Of a stretch of DNA of 64,000 bases, positions 26,728 to 37,342 are shown one piece after another (the first letter of the stretch is position 1; the number at the start of each line of letters is the position of its first letter). The notes below the pieces were generated by a model. That model made no database searches. It was not told the DNA's origin and worked only from the letters and a program-made list of their open reading frames with translations. The position numbers were made by a program, and so were the translations under genes. This stretch comes from Candidatus Azophilus lithoversatilis (lineage in GTDB: Bacteria; Pseudomonadota; Gammaproteobacteria; Pseudomonadales; Azotimanducaceae): positions 93,674 to 157,673 of the forward strand of contig JAQAJJ010000002.1 in assembly GCA_028278675.1 (NCBI GenBank). Direction: 5' to 3'.

Positions 26728-27555
26728 GTGCCTGAGCTGCCGGAAGTCGAAACCACCCGCGCTGGCTTGAAGGACCGCATCACCGGGCAGCGATTAGCTG
26801 GCTGGACGTTGCGCACCCCATCCCTGCGGTGGCCGATTGAGATCCCCGCCACCCTACGTGGGGAGCCTTTGCTGGCCCTGAACCGCCGGGGCAAGTACCT
26901 GCTGTTTGAGTTTCCAACGGGCACCCTGCTGGTGCATCTCGGCATGTCCGGCAGCCTGCGCCTTCTGGCAGCGCCGGAGAATCCTGCCCGGCACGATCAT
27001 GTGGACCTCGACTTTGGCGCCGCCTTGGTGCGCCTTAACGACCCGCGCCGCTTCGGCTGCGTGCTTTGGCACCCGGCGGGCGCGCCGCCCCATCCCCTGC
27101 TCGCCCACCTCGGCGTGGAGCCGCTCAGCGGCGAACTGACCGGCCGTTACCTGAAGGAGCGGGCACGCAAACGCAAGGTGGCCGTCAAGAACTTCATCAT
27201 GGACAGCCGCATTCTGGTGGGCGTCGGCAACATCTACGCCGCGGAAGCCCTGTTCCTGGCCGGCGTTCGCCCCTCGGTGGCTGCAGGCCGGCTGACCTTT
27301 GTGGCTTGGACGAGCCTCGCGGGGGCCATCAAGCAGGTGTTGTCCCATGCCGTAGCCGTCGGCGGCACCACCCTGCGCGATTTCGTCAACAGCGACGGCC
27401 AGCCCGGCTACTTCAAGCAGCAACTCAACGTGTACGGCCGGGCGGGAGCCCCTTGTCGGCGTTGTGGCGGCGCACTCAAGAGTCAACGCCTTGGCGGGCG
27501 GGCGACAGTGTTCTGCCCAAGCTGCCAACGCCCTTGGGGATGGCCTGCGGCCTGA
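26728..27555 (+). CDS. mutM: Formamidopyrimidine-DNA glycosylase
   Basis: This 275-residue bifunctional DNA glycosylase/AP lyase excises 8-oxoguanine and FapyG. The catalytic N-terminal Pro and Glu are in MPELPEVETTR, the conserved lysine is in LNRRGKYLL, helix-two-turn-helix residues are in ILVGVGNIYAAEALF, and the C-terminal zinc finger is CRRCGG..VFCPSCQ. The start is GTG at 26728, required to place Pro at position 2. It is positioned after rpmG as in E. coli and many relatives. Confidence 0.97.
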   Translation: MPELPEVETTRAGLKDRITGQRLAGWTLRTPSLRWPIEIPATLRGEPLLALNRRGKYLLFEFPTGTLLVHLGMSGSLRLLAAPENPARHDHVDLDFGAALVRLNDPRRFGCVLWHPAGAPPHPLLAHLGVEPLSGELTGRYLKERARKRKVAVKNFIMDSRILVGVGNIYAAEALFLAGVRPSVAAGRLTFVAWTSLAGAIKQVLSHAVAVGGTTLRDFVNSDGQPGYFKQQLNVYGRAGAPCRRCGGALKSQRLGGRATVFCPSCQRPWGWPAA

Positions 27556-27564
27556 AGTGATGTC

Positions 27565-27660
27565 ATCGCGCTGGGCGTCGTCGCCTTTCGGAACTTGTGC
27601 TGGAAAGCGTCCCGCCCTCGCTTCGGCCATGCGCCGTTCACATCGCATGAGATTCAAACT
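27565..27660. repeat. Dispersed intergenic repeat, element A
   Basis: GCGTCCCGCCCTCG (27607-27620) lies in the 246 bp gap after mutM. A short direct repeat, CGGAATCCGATTCA twice near 27670, follows. The first 69 codons of track ORF 27595 derive from this gap and are not part of the gene. Confidence 0.5.
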
Positions 27661-27801
27661 GAGCCACTACCGGAATCCGATTCACCGGAATCCGATTCAG
27701 CTTGTCAGTGCCTTGGAGCGGGCTTAGCATGGCACTTCAGCCACAGCACTTGGCGGACGCTGAGCTGTGACATTGCTGCCAGCCGATACGGAGAGAAGAC
27801 C

Positions 27802-28857
27802 GTGGCCAGTTCGCTTGAGCGGTCCGCAAAGTTCCATGAGCCACCGTTTTCCGGGGCTGACTTTCCCGGCTGCGACCCGGTGCGCATCGCCCGCGAGGAC
27901 GTCCGCGACCACGAGGACCGCTACGAGTTTTGGGACGCTGACACCGAAATCGCGTGGGTGGTGCGCGAGGGCCCAAGCGTTGAGCACGAGCACCCTTGCC
28001 AGCGTCTCGCGCAGGTGGTGGAACGCATCGCCCTTGAGCGCGGCTCGCCCATCGAGGCGTTCGGCACCGCAGCGCTGACGCTGCGCAAAGGGCGGCGCGA
28101 GTGGTGGCGCGTCCTGCGAGCGGATCAGATCTTCTACTTGCACCCCCAGGTTGGTCGCCCTCGTGGCGGGTCCATTGCTGTCAGCGAGGACCGGTTGCCG
28201 GATGTGGTGCTCGAAGTGGACCATACCACCGATGTGCGTCGCCGCAAGCTCGGCATCTATGAGTCTTGGGGTGTGCCGGAGCTCTGGGTGGAGGTGCCCG
28301 ACAGCCCGGCGCCGAGCCGACCCAAGGGTGTGCACCCCGGCTTGACGATCTATGTGCTTGAGGATGGCGCCTACCGCGAAGTCCCCAAGAGCCGGGCGTT
28401 TCCGGGCTGGGGCGCTGGCAAGATCCACTTGGCGCTGAATGAGCCACGGCTGTCTAGCGTGACACTGCGGGAGATCGTTCGCGTTGGCCGGGCGCTCGGC
28501 AAGGCTGAAGGCACCGGGCCGGATGACGATCCTCAACTCGGTGGCCATCGGCGCCGCATGTTGCAGGTTGGGCTGCAACGCGGACGCCTTGAGGGTCACG
28601 CGCAAGGGCAGGCGGAAGGCCATGCTAAAGGGCAGGCGGAAGGCCGTGCTAAAGGACTGGCTGAGGCACGGGATCAAGCCTTGGCGGCGCAGCGGTCGCT
28701 GCTCGGCATGCAGGCGCAGCGCAAGTTCAGCGATGCAGTGGCGGTGCAGCTTGGGTTGCTGTTGGAAAGGGCTGAGAGTGCGGATCAGTTTTCCGAAATC
28801 GCGCAGTTGATCGTCGATTGCGGCACCGATGAGGAGGTTTCTGCCCGCTTGCGGTGA
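27802..28857 (+). CDS. Uma2-family (DUF820) endonuclease-fold protein with repetitive tail
   Basis: This 351-residue protein has a PD-(D/E)XK-fold Uma2 domain in residues ~20-210: LPDVVLEVDHTTDVRRRKLGIYES, then WGVPELWVEVPD. The C-terminal part holds a tandem 8-residue repeat of the form GQAEGHAK (24-bp DNA units at 28606 and 28630), then a helical end. Uma2 proteins are abundant in cyanobacteria and some symbionts; nuclease activity is mostly unproven. The GTG at 27802 with GGAGAG 8 bases upstream is chosen. The upstream extension in the track comes from repeat sequence. Confidence 0.78.
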   Translation: MASSLERSAKFHEPPFSGADFPGCDPVRIAREDVRDHEDRYEFWDADTEIAWVVREGPSVEHEHPCQRLAQVVERIALERGSPIEAFGTAALTLRKGRREWWRVLRADQIFYLHPQVGRPRGGSIAVSEDRLPDVVLEVDHTTDVRRRKLGIYESWGVPELWVEVPDSPAPSRPKGVHPGLTIYVLEDGAYREVPKSRAFPGWGAGKIHLALNEPRLSSVTLREIVRVGRALGKAEGTGPDDDPQLGGHRRRMLQVGLQRGRLEGHAQGQAEGHAKGQAEGRAKGLAEARDQALAAQRSLLGMQAQRKFSDAVAVQLGLLLERAESADQFSEIAQLIVDCGTDEEVSARLR

Positions 28858-28981
28858 GTTGGCCCGGCGCCGAAAATTGACAGCCACCGCCTAAACCCCA
28901 AAAATACGCAGTTCCGTGCGCTGTAGGGCGCAAAATTTCCTCGAAATCAAACGGTTGACCAATAGGTCCAAGGCTGCTGCC

Positions 28982-30751
28982 ATGAGCGAGACGTTGTCCG
29001 GCGCCGACATGCTGGTGCGGGCGCTGCAGGATGAAGGGGTGGAGTACCTGTTCGGCTATCCGGGCGGGGCGGCGCTGCACATCTACGACGCCATCTTCAA
29101 GCAGCAGAAGGTGGAGCACATCTTGGTGCGTCACGAACAGGCGGCCACCCACATGGCCGACGGCTACGCCCGGGCCACGGGCAAGCCCGGCGTGGTGCTG
29201 GTCACCTCCGGCCCCGGCGCGACCAATGCCATCACCGGCATCGCCACCGCCTACATGGACTCAACCCCCTTGGTCGTCATTTCCGGCCAGGTGCCGACCT
29301 CGCAGATCGGCACCGACGCCTTTCAGGAGACCGACATGGTCGGCGTCTCCCGGCCTGTGGTGAAGCATAGTTTCCTGGTCAGGGATTGCGCCGAGATTCC
29401 GCGTACGATCAAGACCGCCTTCCACATCGCCACTACCGGACGGCCCGGCCCAGTGGTCATCGACGTGCCCAAGGACATTACCGACCCGGCCATCACGGCG
29501 CCCTACGACTACCCCGAGGCGATCAGCCTGCGCTCCTACAAGCCCGCCAAGCGGGGCAACGGCCGCCAATTGCGCAAGGCGGCGAGGGCGCTGGCCGAAG
29601 CCGAGCGGCCCATCATCTACAGCGGCGGCGGCGTGGTGCAGGGCGATGCGGGCCCGGCGCTCACCCGGCTTGCGCACCGGTTGGGGGCGCCGGTCACCAA
29701 CACCCTGATGGGCTTGGGCGCCTTTCCCGGCGACGACCCGCAGTTCATCGGCATGCTGGGCATGCACGGCACTTACGAAGCCAACATGGCCATGCATCAC
29801 GCGGATGTCATCTTTGCGGTCGGCGCCCGTTTTGACGATCGGGTCACCAACAACCCGGATAAGTTCTGTCCGAATGCGCGGATCATCCACGTCGATGTGG
29901 ACCCGGCCTCCATCTCCAAGATCATCAACGCCGACATCCCCATCGTCGGCGATGCGCGCAGTGTGCTTGAGGAGCTCGATGCGCTCGTTGAAGCGGAACT
30001 CGGCAAACGCCCGGAGCGGCCCGCAGCCGCGGCCGGCAAGGCGTGGTGGGGCCAAATTGGCGAGTGGCGCGACGCCTACGGGCTTGACCACGTGATGAAA
30101 CCTCGGGAGGATGGCGTCATCCTGCCGCAGCAGGTGATTCAGAGCCTATACCGGGCCACCGGGGGAGAAGCCTACGTCACCAGCGATGTGGGGCAGCACC
30201 AGATGTTCGCCGCGCAATACTACAAGTTCCCCGAGGGGCGCCGCTGGATCAACTCCGGCGGCCTGGGCACCATGGGCTTCGGCCTGCCGGCGGCCATGGG
30301 CGTGCAGTTCGCCTACCCGAAGGCGACGGTGGCCTGCGTCACCGGCGAGGGCAGCTTCATGATGAACATGCAGGAACTCTCCACCTGCCTGCAGTACGGC
30401 TTGCCGATCAAGATTATCTGCGTCAACAACCAGGCGCTCGGCATGGTCAAGCAGTGGCAGGACATGCAGTACAGCGGCCGCCATTCGCAAAGCACGTACA
30501 GCGACTCGCTGCCGGATTTCAAGACGCTGGCGGAAGCCTTCGGCCATTTGGGCTTCCGCATCGATCACACCAGCGACCTGGACGCCGCCATGGACGAGGC
30601 CTTCAGCGCCAAGCTGAAGGACAAGGTTGTGTTCGTGGACGTTTGGGTGGACCCCGATGAGCACGTCTATCCGATGGCCATCAAGGGCGGCTCCATGCGT
30701 GACATGTACCTGAACAAAATCACCACCAGCCAGCAGGGAGACTACATGTGA
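28982..30751 (+). CDS. ilvI: Acetolactate synthase, large (catalytic) subunit
   Basis: This 589-residue ThDP/FAD enzyme makes acetolactate from pyruvate, the first step of valine and leucine synthesis (and isoleucine with 2-ketobutyrate). The catalytic Glu is in [15 protein letters not shown]. The ThDP motif starts GEGSFMMN rather than GDG and ends [11 protein letters not shown] also occurs in related enzymes. The ATG at 28982 starts [15 protein letters not shown]; the track start is 22 codons too early. The ilvH start overlaps the stop (ATGTGAG), so the two subunits are translationally coupled. No attenuator leader peptide is visible upstream. Confidence 0.95.
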   Translation: MSETLSGADMLVRALQDEGVEYLFGYPGGAALHIYDAIFKQQKVEHILVRHEQAATHMADGYARATGKPGVVLVTSGPGATNAITGIATAYMDSTPLVVISGQVPTSQIGTDAFQETDMVGVSRPVVKHSFLVRDCAEIPRTIKTAFHIATTGRPGPVVIDVPKDITDPAITAPYDYPEAISLRSYKPAKRGNGRQLRKAARALAEAERPIIYSGGGVVQGDAGPALTRLAHRLGAPVTNTLMGLGAFPGDDPQFIGMLGMHGTYEANMAMHHADVIFAVGARFDDRVTNNPDKFCPNARIIHVDVDPASISKIINADIPIVGDARSVLEELDALVEAELGKRPERPAAAAGKAWWGQIGEWRDAYGLDHVMKPREDGVILPQQVIQSLYRATGGEAYVTSDVGQHQMFAAQYYKFPEGRRWINSGGLGTMGFGLPAAMGVQFAYPKATVACVTGEGSFMMNMQELSTCLQYGLPIKIICVNNQALGMVKQWQDMQYSGRHSQSTYSDSLPDFKTLAEAFGHLGFRIDHTSDLDAAMDEAFSAKLKDKVVFVDVWVDPDEHVYPMAIKGGSMRDMYLNKITTSQQGDYM

Positions 30752-31242
30752 GCCGCCGGGTGCTGGCCGTGCTGCTTGAGAACGAGCCGGGCGCCCTGTC
30801 CCGGGTGGTGGGGTTGTTCGCGCAGCGCAACTACAACATCGAGACCTTGACCGTGGCCCCCACGGAGGACCCCACCCTGTCCCGCGTGACCTTGAGCACC
30901 GATGGCTCGGACCAGAAGATCGAGCAGATCACCAAGCACCTCAATCGCTTGGTTGACGTGGTCAAGGTGCTGGATCTGCACGAGGCCGCCTGCGTCGAGC
31001 GGGAGCTGATGTTCGTCAAGATCAGCGCCCAGGGGGCCGACAGGGCGGAGGTCAAGCGCACCTGCGACATCTTCCGCGGCCAGATCGTCGATGTGACCGC
31101 CACCGCCTACACCGTGCAGTTGACCGGGGAGAGCGGCAAGCTCGATGCCTTCATTCGCGCCCTGGACCGCTCCGCGATCATCGAGGTGGTGCGCTCCGGC
31201 GTGTCCGGCATCAGCCGCGGCGAGAAGGTGCTGAGCGCCTAA
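30748..31242 (+). CDS. ilvH: Acetolactate synthase, small (regulatory) subunit
   Basis: This 164-residue regulatory subunit has an N-terminal ACT domain ([28 protein letters not shown]) that binds valine for feedback inhibition. A C-terminal domain ([34 protein letters not shown]) contacts the catalytic subunit. GTG start overlapping ilvI by 4 bp. ilvC follows after 77 bp in the same direction. Confidence 0.96.
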   Translation: MSRRVLAVLLENEPGALSRVVGLFAQRNYNIETLTVAPTEDPTLSRVTLSTDGSDQKIEQITKHLNRLVDVVKVLDLHEAACVERELMFVKISAQGADRAEVKRTCDIFRGQIVDVTATAYTVQLTGESGKLDAFIRALDRSAIIEVVRSGVSGISRGEKVLSA

Positions 31243-31298
31243 GCCCCGCGTACTTTGCGGCACCGGACACTGACCTTAAATTGGCCCCACAACACTGA

Positions 31299-32339
<1,041 letters not shown>

Positions 32340-32360
32340 GCCGGGCTGAAAAGCACGTCG

Positions 32361-33230
32361 ATGAAAACCACCACGCGCACGTTGTCGGACATCGTCAACA
32401 CCGTGCTCGCCGTCCCGTGCGTTGGCGTCGCTATATTCGCCACCCTGCTCTCGGGATGCACCCCCGCGCCAGCCGAGCAGGAGCTGCCGCCTTCGCCTGT
32501 GGGCATCTCGGAGGTCTTCGGTTGGCAGATGGTGGACCTCAGCCACGCCTACGGCCGCGACACCCTCTATTGGCCGACGTACACGGAGGGCTTCCGGGTC
32601 GACACACTCGCGGAAGGAGAGACCGCTGGCGGGTATTTCTACGCGGCGAAGGCGTTCTCGACCGCCGAGCACGGCGGAACGCATCTCGATGCGCCCTCCC
32701 ACTTCACCGAGGGCGGTGACGACGCTGCGTCGATCCCGTTGGATCGGTTGGTGCTGCCGGGCATCGTGATCGATGTCAGCGAGGCCGCTGCTGCCGATCC
32801 CGACTACTTGGTGACGGTCGAGGACGTTCAGGCTTGGGAACGGGAGCACGGCCCGGTGCGGGCCGGTTCAGCGGTGCTCATCCGCACCGGCTGGGCCGCT
32901 CGCTGGCCCGATGCGCTCGCCTATCTCGGCGACGACACGGCTGGCGAGAGCCGCAACCTGCACTTCCCGGGAATCGGCGCGTCGGCGACGCGCCTGCTGG
33001 TCGAGGAGCGGCGCGCCGGGCTGCTCGGCATCGACACCGCCAGCATCGACTATGGCCAATCCAGGGACTTCCCTGCCCACCGGATTGGTGCTGCGGCCGG
33101 TGTGCCCAACTTGGAAAACCTCGCGAACCTGTCCGGATTGCCGCCGACCGGGTTTCTGCTCGCCGCGCTGCCGATGAAGATCCGAGGTGGAACCGGCGCG
33201 CCGGTCCGGGTCGTCGCGCTGGTTCCCTGA
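32361..33230 (+). CDS. Cyclase-family (kynurenine formamidase-like) lipoprotein
   Basis: This 289-residue metal-dependent hydrolase-like protein of the cyclase family has the signature HGGTHLDAPSHF at about residue 104-115 and DLSHAYGRDTLYW near the front of the domain. The N-terminus (VLAVPCVGVAIFATLLSGC) is a lipoprotein signal peptide with lipobox LSGC, so it should sit on the periplasmic side of a membrane. Most relatives are soluble cytoplasmic enzymes, so the lipid anchor is unusual. It lies 21 bp after ilvC in the same direction. The substrate is not inferable; amide or lactone hydrolysis is the family theme. Confidence 0.85.
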   Translation: MKTTTRTLSDIVNTVLAVPCVGVAIFATLLSGCTPAPAEQELPPSPVGISEVFGWQMVDLSHAYGRDTLYWPTYTEGFRVDTLAEGETAGGYFYAAKAFSTAEHGGTHLDAPSHFTEGGDDAASIPLDRLVLPGIVIDVSEAAAADPDYLVTVEDVQAWEREHGPVRAGSAVLIRTGWAARWPDALAYLGDDTAGESRNLHFPGIGASATRLLVEERRAGLLGIDTASIDYGQSRDFPAHRIGAAAGVPNLENLANLSGLPPTGFLLAALPMKIRGGTGAPVRVVALVP

Positions 33231-33389
33231 CCTCGCTCCGGCCGCCGGACCGAAGCTCGTCCGACGACGAAAGGGTTGCGCAACGTCCCGATTTGACGAA
33301 CCGCTCAAGCAGCCACCTTGGTGAAGGACTCGGGTTAAGCGTCAATTCGGAATTGATTTGTCGTGCCCGCCGGTGGCACCATCGGTGTC

Positions 33390-34184
33390 ATGGAAAAGCC
33401 GGACAAACCTCAGTTGCGGGCGGTCGATGAAGCGGATCAACCCGCGGTAGCCACCTCGGACGGGCCCACCAACGCTCGTCGCCGGGGCATCTACCTGCTG
33501 CCCAACATCGTCACCACGGGCGCTCTGTTCTCCGGCTTCTATGCCACCATCGCCGGCATGAATGGCCGCTTCGGCGCCGCGGTGCTGGCGATATTCGCCG
33601 CCATCGCGCTCGATACCGCCGATGGGCGCATCGCCCGGCTGACCCGCACCCAGAGCCACTTCGGGGCGCAGTACGACAGTCTTTCAGACCTTGTGGCCTT
33701 CGGTGTCGCGCCGGCCTTTGTGGCGTTCTCCTGGGGCTTGTCCAGCCTCGGTCAGGTGGGCTGGGTGGTCACCTTCCTCTACATCGCCTGCACCGCCCTG
33801 CGCTTGGCGCGCTTCAACACCCAAAACGACATTGCCAGCTTCACCGGCCTGCCATCACCGGCGGCGGCGGCGGTCATCGCTTGCACCATCTGGGTCTGGG
33901 AGGAGCAGATCACCGGAACGCCGGGCCTGTTCGCCGCATCCGCGGTGGGCTTGGTCACGGCCGTCATCGCCTTGTTGATGGTGTCCAACTTCGCCTACTT
34001 TTCGGCCAAGCAACTCGGCATCAAGGGCCGGGTGCCGTTCGTGGCCCTCGTGCTGGTGGTGCTGTCCTTCGCCGTGCTGCTGGCCGACCCGCCCGGCATT
34101 CTGCTGCTGCTGTCCGTCGGCTACGCCCTCTCGGCCCCGGCCCGGTTCGCTTGGGACTGGCTGCGCCGGCAGAAGCCCGATTGA
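33390..34184 (+). CDS. pssA: CDP-diacylglycerol-serine O-phosphatidyltransferase
   Basis: This 264-residue multi-pass membrane enzyme makes phosphatidylserine, precursor of phosphatidylethanolamine. The CDP-alcohol phosphotransferase signature reads D-TA-DGRIARL..FGAQYDSLSD, with all three acidic positions kept. About seven or eight hydrophobic segments follow the polar N-terminus (~33 residues). The ATG at 33390 gives MEKPDKPQLR. The gene between ilvC and msrP fits the conserved order in Pseudomonas. Confidence 0.94.
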   Translation: MEKPDKPQLRAVDEADQPAVATSDGPTNARRRGIYLLPNIVTTGALFSGFYATIAGMNGRFGAAVLAIFAAIALDTADGRIARLTRTQSHFGAQYDSLSDLVAFGVAPAFVAFSWGLSSLGQVGWVVTFLYIACTALRLARFNTQNDIASFTGLPSPAAAAVIACTIWVWEEQITGTPGLFAASAVGLVTAVIALLMVSNFAYFSAKQLGIKGRVPFVALVLVVLSFAVLLADPPGILLLLSVGYALSAPARFAWDWLRRQKPD

Positions 34185-34250
34185 CCGCTGTGTTCATGGG
34201 CACGAAGTCCCGCATGGCCTGTCCGCAAATCCCGATATCAGGAGCCTGCC

Positions 34251-35192
34251 TTGCTTATCAAGCGCCGTGCTGACCCAGCACCTTCCGAAGTCACCTCAGA
34301 ATCTGCATTCCATGCCCGGCGCCGATTCGTCAAGGCGCTCGCCATGGGGGCGGGCGCAAGCCTTGCGCCGCCCAGCCTTTTCGCGAATGCGCCCTACGAA
34401 GGCAAGACCAGCGAGCGGGGCGAGGTGCTGACCCCCGAGGAAATCGTCACCAGCTACAACAACTTCTACGAGTTCGGCACCGATAAGGGCGACCCGGCTC
34501 GATACGCCCATGAAATGACCATCGAGCCCTGGACGGTGGAGGTGCGGGGCAAGGCGGCAAAAACCGGCAAGTTCGCCTTGGAGGAATTGACCAAAGGCTT
34601 GGCCGAGGAAGAGCGCATCTACCGCTTCCGCTGCGTGGAGGCCTGGTCCATGGTGGTGCCTTGGACGGGCATTCCGATGGCTAGGTTCCTAGCCCAGTTC
34701 GAACCCGAGGGCAGCGCCAAGTACGTGCAGTTCACCACCCTGCACCGGCCCAGCGAGATGCGCGGCCAGCGGGCGCTGTTCAGCGGCATCGACTGGCCCT
34801 ATGTGGAAGGTCTGCGCCTCGACGAGGCCTACCACCCGCTAACGCTCATGGTCACGGGCGTCTATGGCAAGCCCCTGCCGAACCAGAACGGTGCCCCGCT
34901 GCGCTTGATGGTGCCTTGGAAGTACGGCTTCAAGTCGGTCAAGTCCATCGTCAAGATCACTTTCACCGAACGACAGCCGCGCAACACTTGGAACATCCTG
35001 GCCCCCCAGGAGTACGGCTTCTACGCCAACGTCAACCCGGAAGTCGATCACCCCCGCTGGAGCCAAGCCACCGAGCGGCGCCTGCCGAGCACCCTCTTCA
35101 ACCCCAACCGCATCCCAACGCTGCCCTTCAACGGCTACGGCGAAGAGGTGGCCGGACTCTATGCGGGGATGGACTTGCGGCGGAACTACTGA
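34251..35192 (+). CDS. msrP: Protein-methionine-sulfoxide reductase, molybdenum catalytic subunit
   Basis: This is a 313-residue periplasmic MsrP (YedY) that repairs oxidised methionines using molybdopterin. A Tat signal is visible (ARRRFVKALAMGAGASL, cleavage near LFANA). The molybdenum-ligand cysteine is in YRFRCVEAWSM. WNILAPQEYGFYANVNPEVDHPRW closes the domain as in the family. The start is TTG at 34251 with AGGAG 6 bases upstream. The heme membrane partner msrQ, which normally follows, is absent here; the next gene is on the opposite strand. Confidence 0.94.
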   Translation: MLIKRRADPAPSEVTSESAFHARRRFVKALAMGAGASLAPPSLFANAPYEGKTSERGEVLTPEEIVTSYNNFYEFGTDKGDPARYAHEMTIEPWTVEVRGKAAKTGKFALEELTKGLAEEERIYRFRCVEAWSMVVPWTGIPMARFLAQFEPEGSAKYVQFTTLHRPSEMRGQRALFSGIDWPYVEGLRLDEAYHPLTLMVTGVYGKPLPNQNGAPLRLMVPWKYGFKSVKSIVKITFTERQPRNTWNILAPQEYGFYANVNPEVDHPRWSQATERRLPSTLFNPNRIPTLPFNGYGEEVAGLYAGMDLRRNY

Positions 35193-35248
35193 CGCGCTTC
35201 GCCTTTGGCGAGGCATCCTCCGTCGCCCTGCGGCTAGCGAGCCGCTGA

Positions 35249-36271
35249 TCAAGTCCCGCTAAGGCGCACAGGGCAGTCCTCGCCCGTCAACAGCCGCCAG
35301 TAGGCGCTGCGCTGTTGGAGTCGCGCGGTCCGGTCCACAACGTAGCGAACGTGCGCCCCGGCCCCGGCGTTCGGATCGAGTTCGATGCCCCACAACGGGT
35401 CGATGGTGTTGGGCACCACGGAGTAGCGGACGTCGATGACCCGGTTGGGCCGGTGCGGGTCAGGGGCGACGTAGTCGCTTGAGAACCAGCGGAACCGCTC
35501 CAGGTCGCGGGCCTGTTGGCTGCCGGGATCAAGCCAGGGCAGGTCGCGGCGCTGGTCGAGCCGCAGGACGCTCGCGCCGGGACAGGCGCTCATTGTCAGG
35601 CCGGTTCGGATGCCATCGACGTGAAAGCGCCCGTCGTGTTCGTAGACCACCTTCCAGACCAGCAGATTGCCAAAGCCCGCCTTCGCGGAGAGGCGCTGCG
35701 GCTCATGGCCGCGCTGTGCCGCCAACCGCATGCCTGCCGCCTCGGCCCGCTGGTGCTGGACGACGCCGAAAGTGAGATAGCCAAGCGCCCAGATCAACCC
35801 GGCCACGGCCAGGGCGCGGCGTCGCCGCACTGTGGCCAGGATCACCAGACTGAGCAGCGGCAACGTGAACAGGGGATCGACTACGGAGACGTTGTTCCAC
35901 GCCACTCGATAGTCGGAAAAGGGCCACAGAAGCTGGGTTCCGTACGACGTGCAGGCGTCCAGCAAGCCGTGGGTGCCGTAGCCGAGCAGGCAGGCCAGAT
36001 AGGCCTCCCGGAAATGCAGCTGCCGTCGCGCAAACCCGTGCAGAGCCAACGCGACGACGGCGGCCCCGATAGGGATGAACACCAAGGCGTGGGTGAATTG
36101 TCGGTGGTATTCGAGAAACAGCAGCGAATCGGTGGATGACTGGATGAACACATCCAGATCCGGTGCCATGCCCGCCAGGCAGCCGAGCAGTGCGGCGGTC
36201 CGGAGCTTCTCGCTGCGCTGAACGACTTGCGGCGCCACCGCGCCGATCGCGCCTTGGCTGATGGGGTCCAT
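35249..36271 (-). CDS. DUF457 / YdjM-like membrane-bound metal-dependent hydrolase
   Basis: This 340-residue protein has the YdjM/YbcI-type N-terminal part: MDPISQGAIGAVAPQ, LAGMAPDLDVF, HRQFTHALVFIP and GYGTHGLLDACTSYGTQL give the conserved His/Asp metal pattern. About four membrane segments are found (GAAVVALALHGF, LFTLPLLSLVILATV, ALAVAGLIWALGYLTFGVV). The C-terminal ~150 residues form a soluble domain with FRWFSSDYVAPDP. Homologues are inner-membrane proteins, sometimes SOS-regulated, with unproven hydrolase activity. It faces msrP tail to tail, with a repeat-like spacer (35193-35248). Confidence 0.85.
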   Translation of the reverse strand: MDPISQGAIGAVAPQVVQRSEKLRTAALLGCLAGMAPDLDVFIQSSTDSLLFLEYHRQFTHALVFIPIGAAVVALALHGFARRQLHFREAYLACLLGYGTHGLLDACTSYGTQLLWPFSDYRVAWNNVSVVDPLFTLPLLSLVILATVRRRRALAVAGLIWALGYLTFGVVQHQRAEAAGMRLAAQRGHEPQRLSAKAGFGNLLVWKVVYEHDGRFHVDGIRTGLTMSACPGASVLRLDQRRDLPWLDPGSQQARDLERFRWFSSDYVAPDPHRPNRVIDVRYSVVPNTIDPLWGIELDPNAGAGAHVRYVVDRTARLQQRSAYWRLLTGEDCPVRLSGT

Positions 36272-36508
36272 AGGGGCGTTGCCTCTGGGTGGCCGGTTTT
36301 CCGATCAAGGCCTCGCTCCCGCTTCGTCAGCCTTTGTTGGAGGCGCACGGGAGCACACATGGGCTTTATCCCGGTCGCCGACGCGATAGTCAACAGTCGC
36401 TGCGGTCCCGAGTCGCGGGCTCCCCGCTACGAGGGCATCCCGCCTTCGTTTCGAATAGTGCGCAAGTCCGTGTGGCAATGGCTTAGCATACGCAGCCCTG
36501 TCCGAAAC
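36272..36508. repeat. Repeat-containing gap, element A
   Basis: The 237 bp between two divergent genes includes GAGGGCATCCCGCC (36431-36444), a rearranged element A. The 94-codon 5' extension of the track ORF starting at 36227 is translated from this gap plus antisense of the DUF457 gene. No promoter boxes stand out. Confidence 0.45.
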
Positions 36509-37330
36509 ATGACGAGACTGGGCGACGACATGGAATTGATCGAAGTTGGCCAAGACGAATGGCATTTTTCCGACTCCTCACTCACCTCCGAGATCATGGA
36601 TGAATTCCACGATGCGTTGGATTTGCGCGAGGAGGGTCGTGATCATGAGGCCGAGTCGTTGATCAGCTCGGTCTTGACCGCTTGCCCCAACCACATCGAT
36701 GCGCTGCACCACTTGGGGCTCTGGCTCGCGGAGGAAGGCGATGCTCTGCAGAGCTACGCCCTGTGCTTGGCGGCGGTGGGCGCCGGGCTGCACGCCGTGC
36801 CACCACGCTTCAGTTGGGCCACCAGCAAGCTCCCTTGGCCAGATTTGGACAACCGGCCGTTTCTTCGGGCATACCACTGCTTGGGGATTTGGCGGATGGA
36901 CCAACGCCTGTGGGATCAGGCCATAGAGATTTTCTCCCGGCTTTTGCGGGTCAACCCGAATGACAATCAAGGCGCGAGGTATCTATTGCCCCAGTGCTGG
37001 TTTGAGAAGGGCGATTCAGCGGCAGTGATAGAACTCTGCCGAAAGTTTCCTGAGGATCCGGGGCCGGACTTGCGCTATTCGAACGCTTTGGCGCTGGTTC
37101 TCTCGGGCCAGGAAGCAAAGGCGCGGGAATCGCTGGCTCAGTGTGTTCAGCGCCGCCCTTTGGTGGCGGAGGAACTGCTGAGGTCCAGTCACCCCGAGCC
37201 GGATCGCAAGCATCCCGGCATGATCACGCTGGGTGGCGCCGATGAGGCATGGGAGTACTGGCGCAACTGGGGCCCCTATTGGGAACGATCTGAGAAAGCG
37301 ATGGATTTGCTTCGAGAGGCCAGCGGTTAG
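36509..37330 (+). CDS. TPR-like protein of unknown function
   Basis: This 273-residue soluble protein has degenerate tetratricopeptide repeats: FHDALDLREEGRDHEAESLI, then HIDALHHLGLWLAEEGDALQSY, YHCLGIWRMDQRLWDQAIEIFSRLLRVNPND and ALALVLSGQEAKARESLAQ. The helical pairs suggest a protein-binding scaffold. The start is ATG 36509 or 36530 (MELIEVGQDEWHF); the latter has a slightly better purine-rich upstream. It sits alone between repeat-filled gaps. No enzymatic motif was seen. Confidence 0.7.
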   Translation: MTRLGDDMELIEVGQDEWHFSDSSLTSEIMDEFHDALDLREEGRDHEAESLISSVLTACPNHIDALHHLGLWLAEEGDALQSYALCLAAVGAGLHAVPPRFSWATSKLPWPDLDNRPFLRAYHCLGIWRMDQRLWDQAIEIFSRLLRVNPNDNQGARYLLPQCWFEKGDSAAVIELCRKFPEDPGPDLRYSNALALVLSGQEAKARESLAQCVQRRPLVAEELLRSSHPEPDRKHPGMITLGGADEAWEYWRNWGPYWERSEKAMDLLREASG

Positions 37331-37342
37331 TCGCGAGCCTTC

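Noticed and set aside
28600-28660. CRISPR-like array
   Set aside because: The 24-bp units are contiguous with no spacers and encode a peptide repeat within a gene.
28858-28981. Attenuator leader peptide before ilvI
   Set aside because: No short ORF rich in Val, Leu or Ile with a following terminator hairpin is visible.
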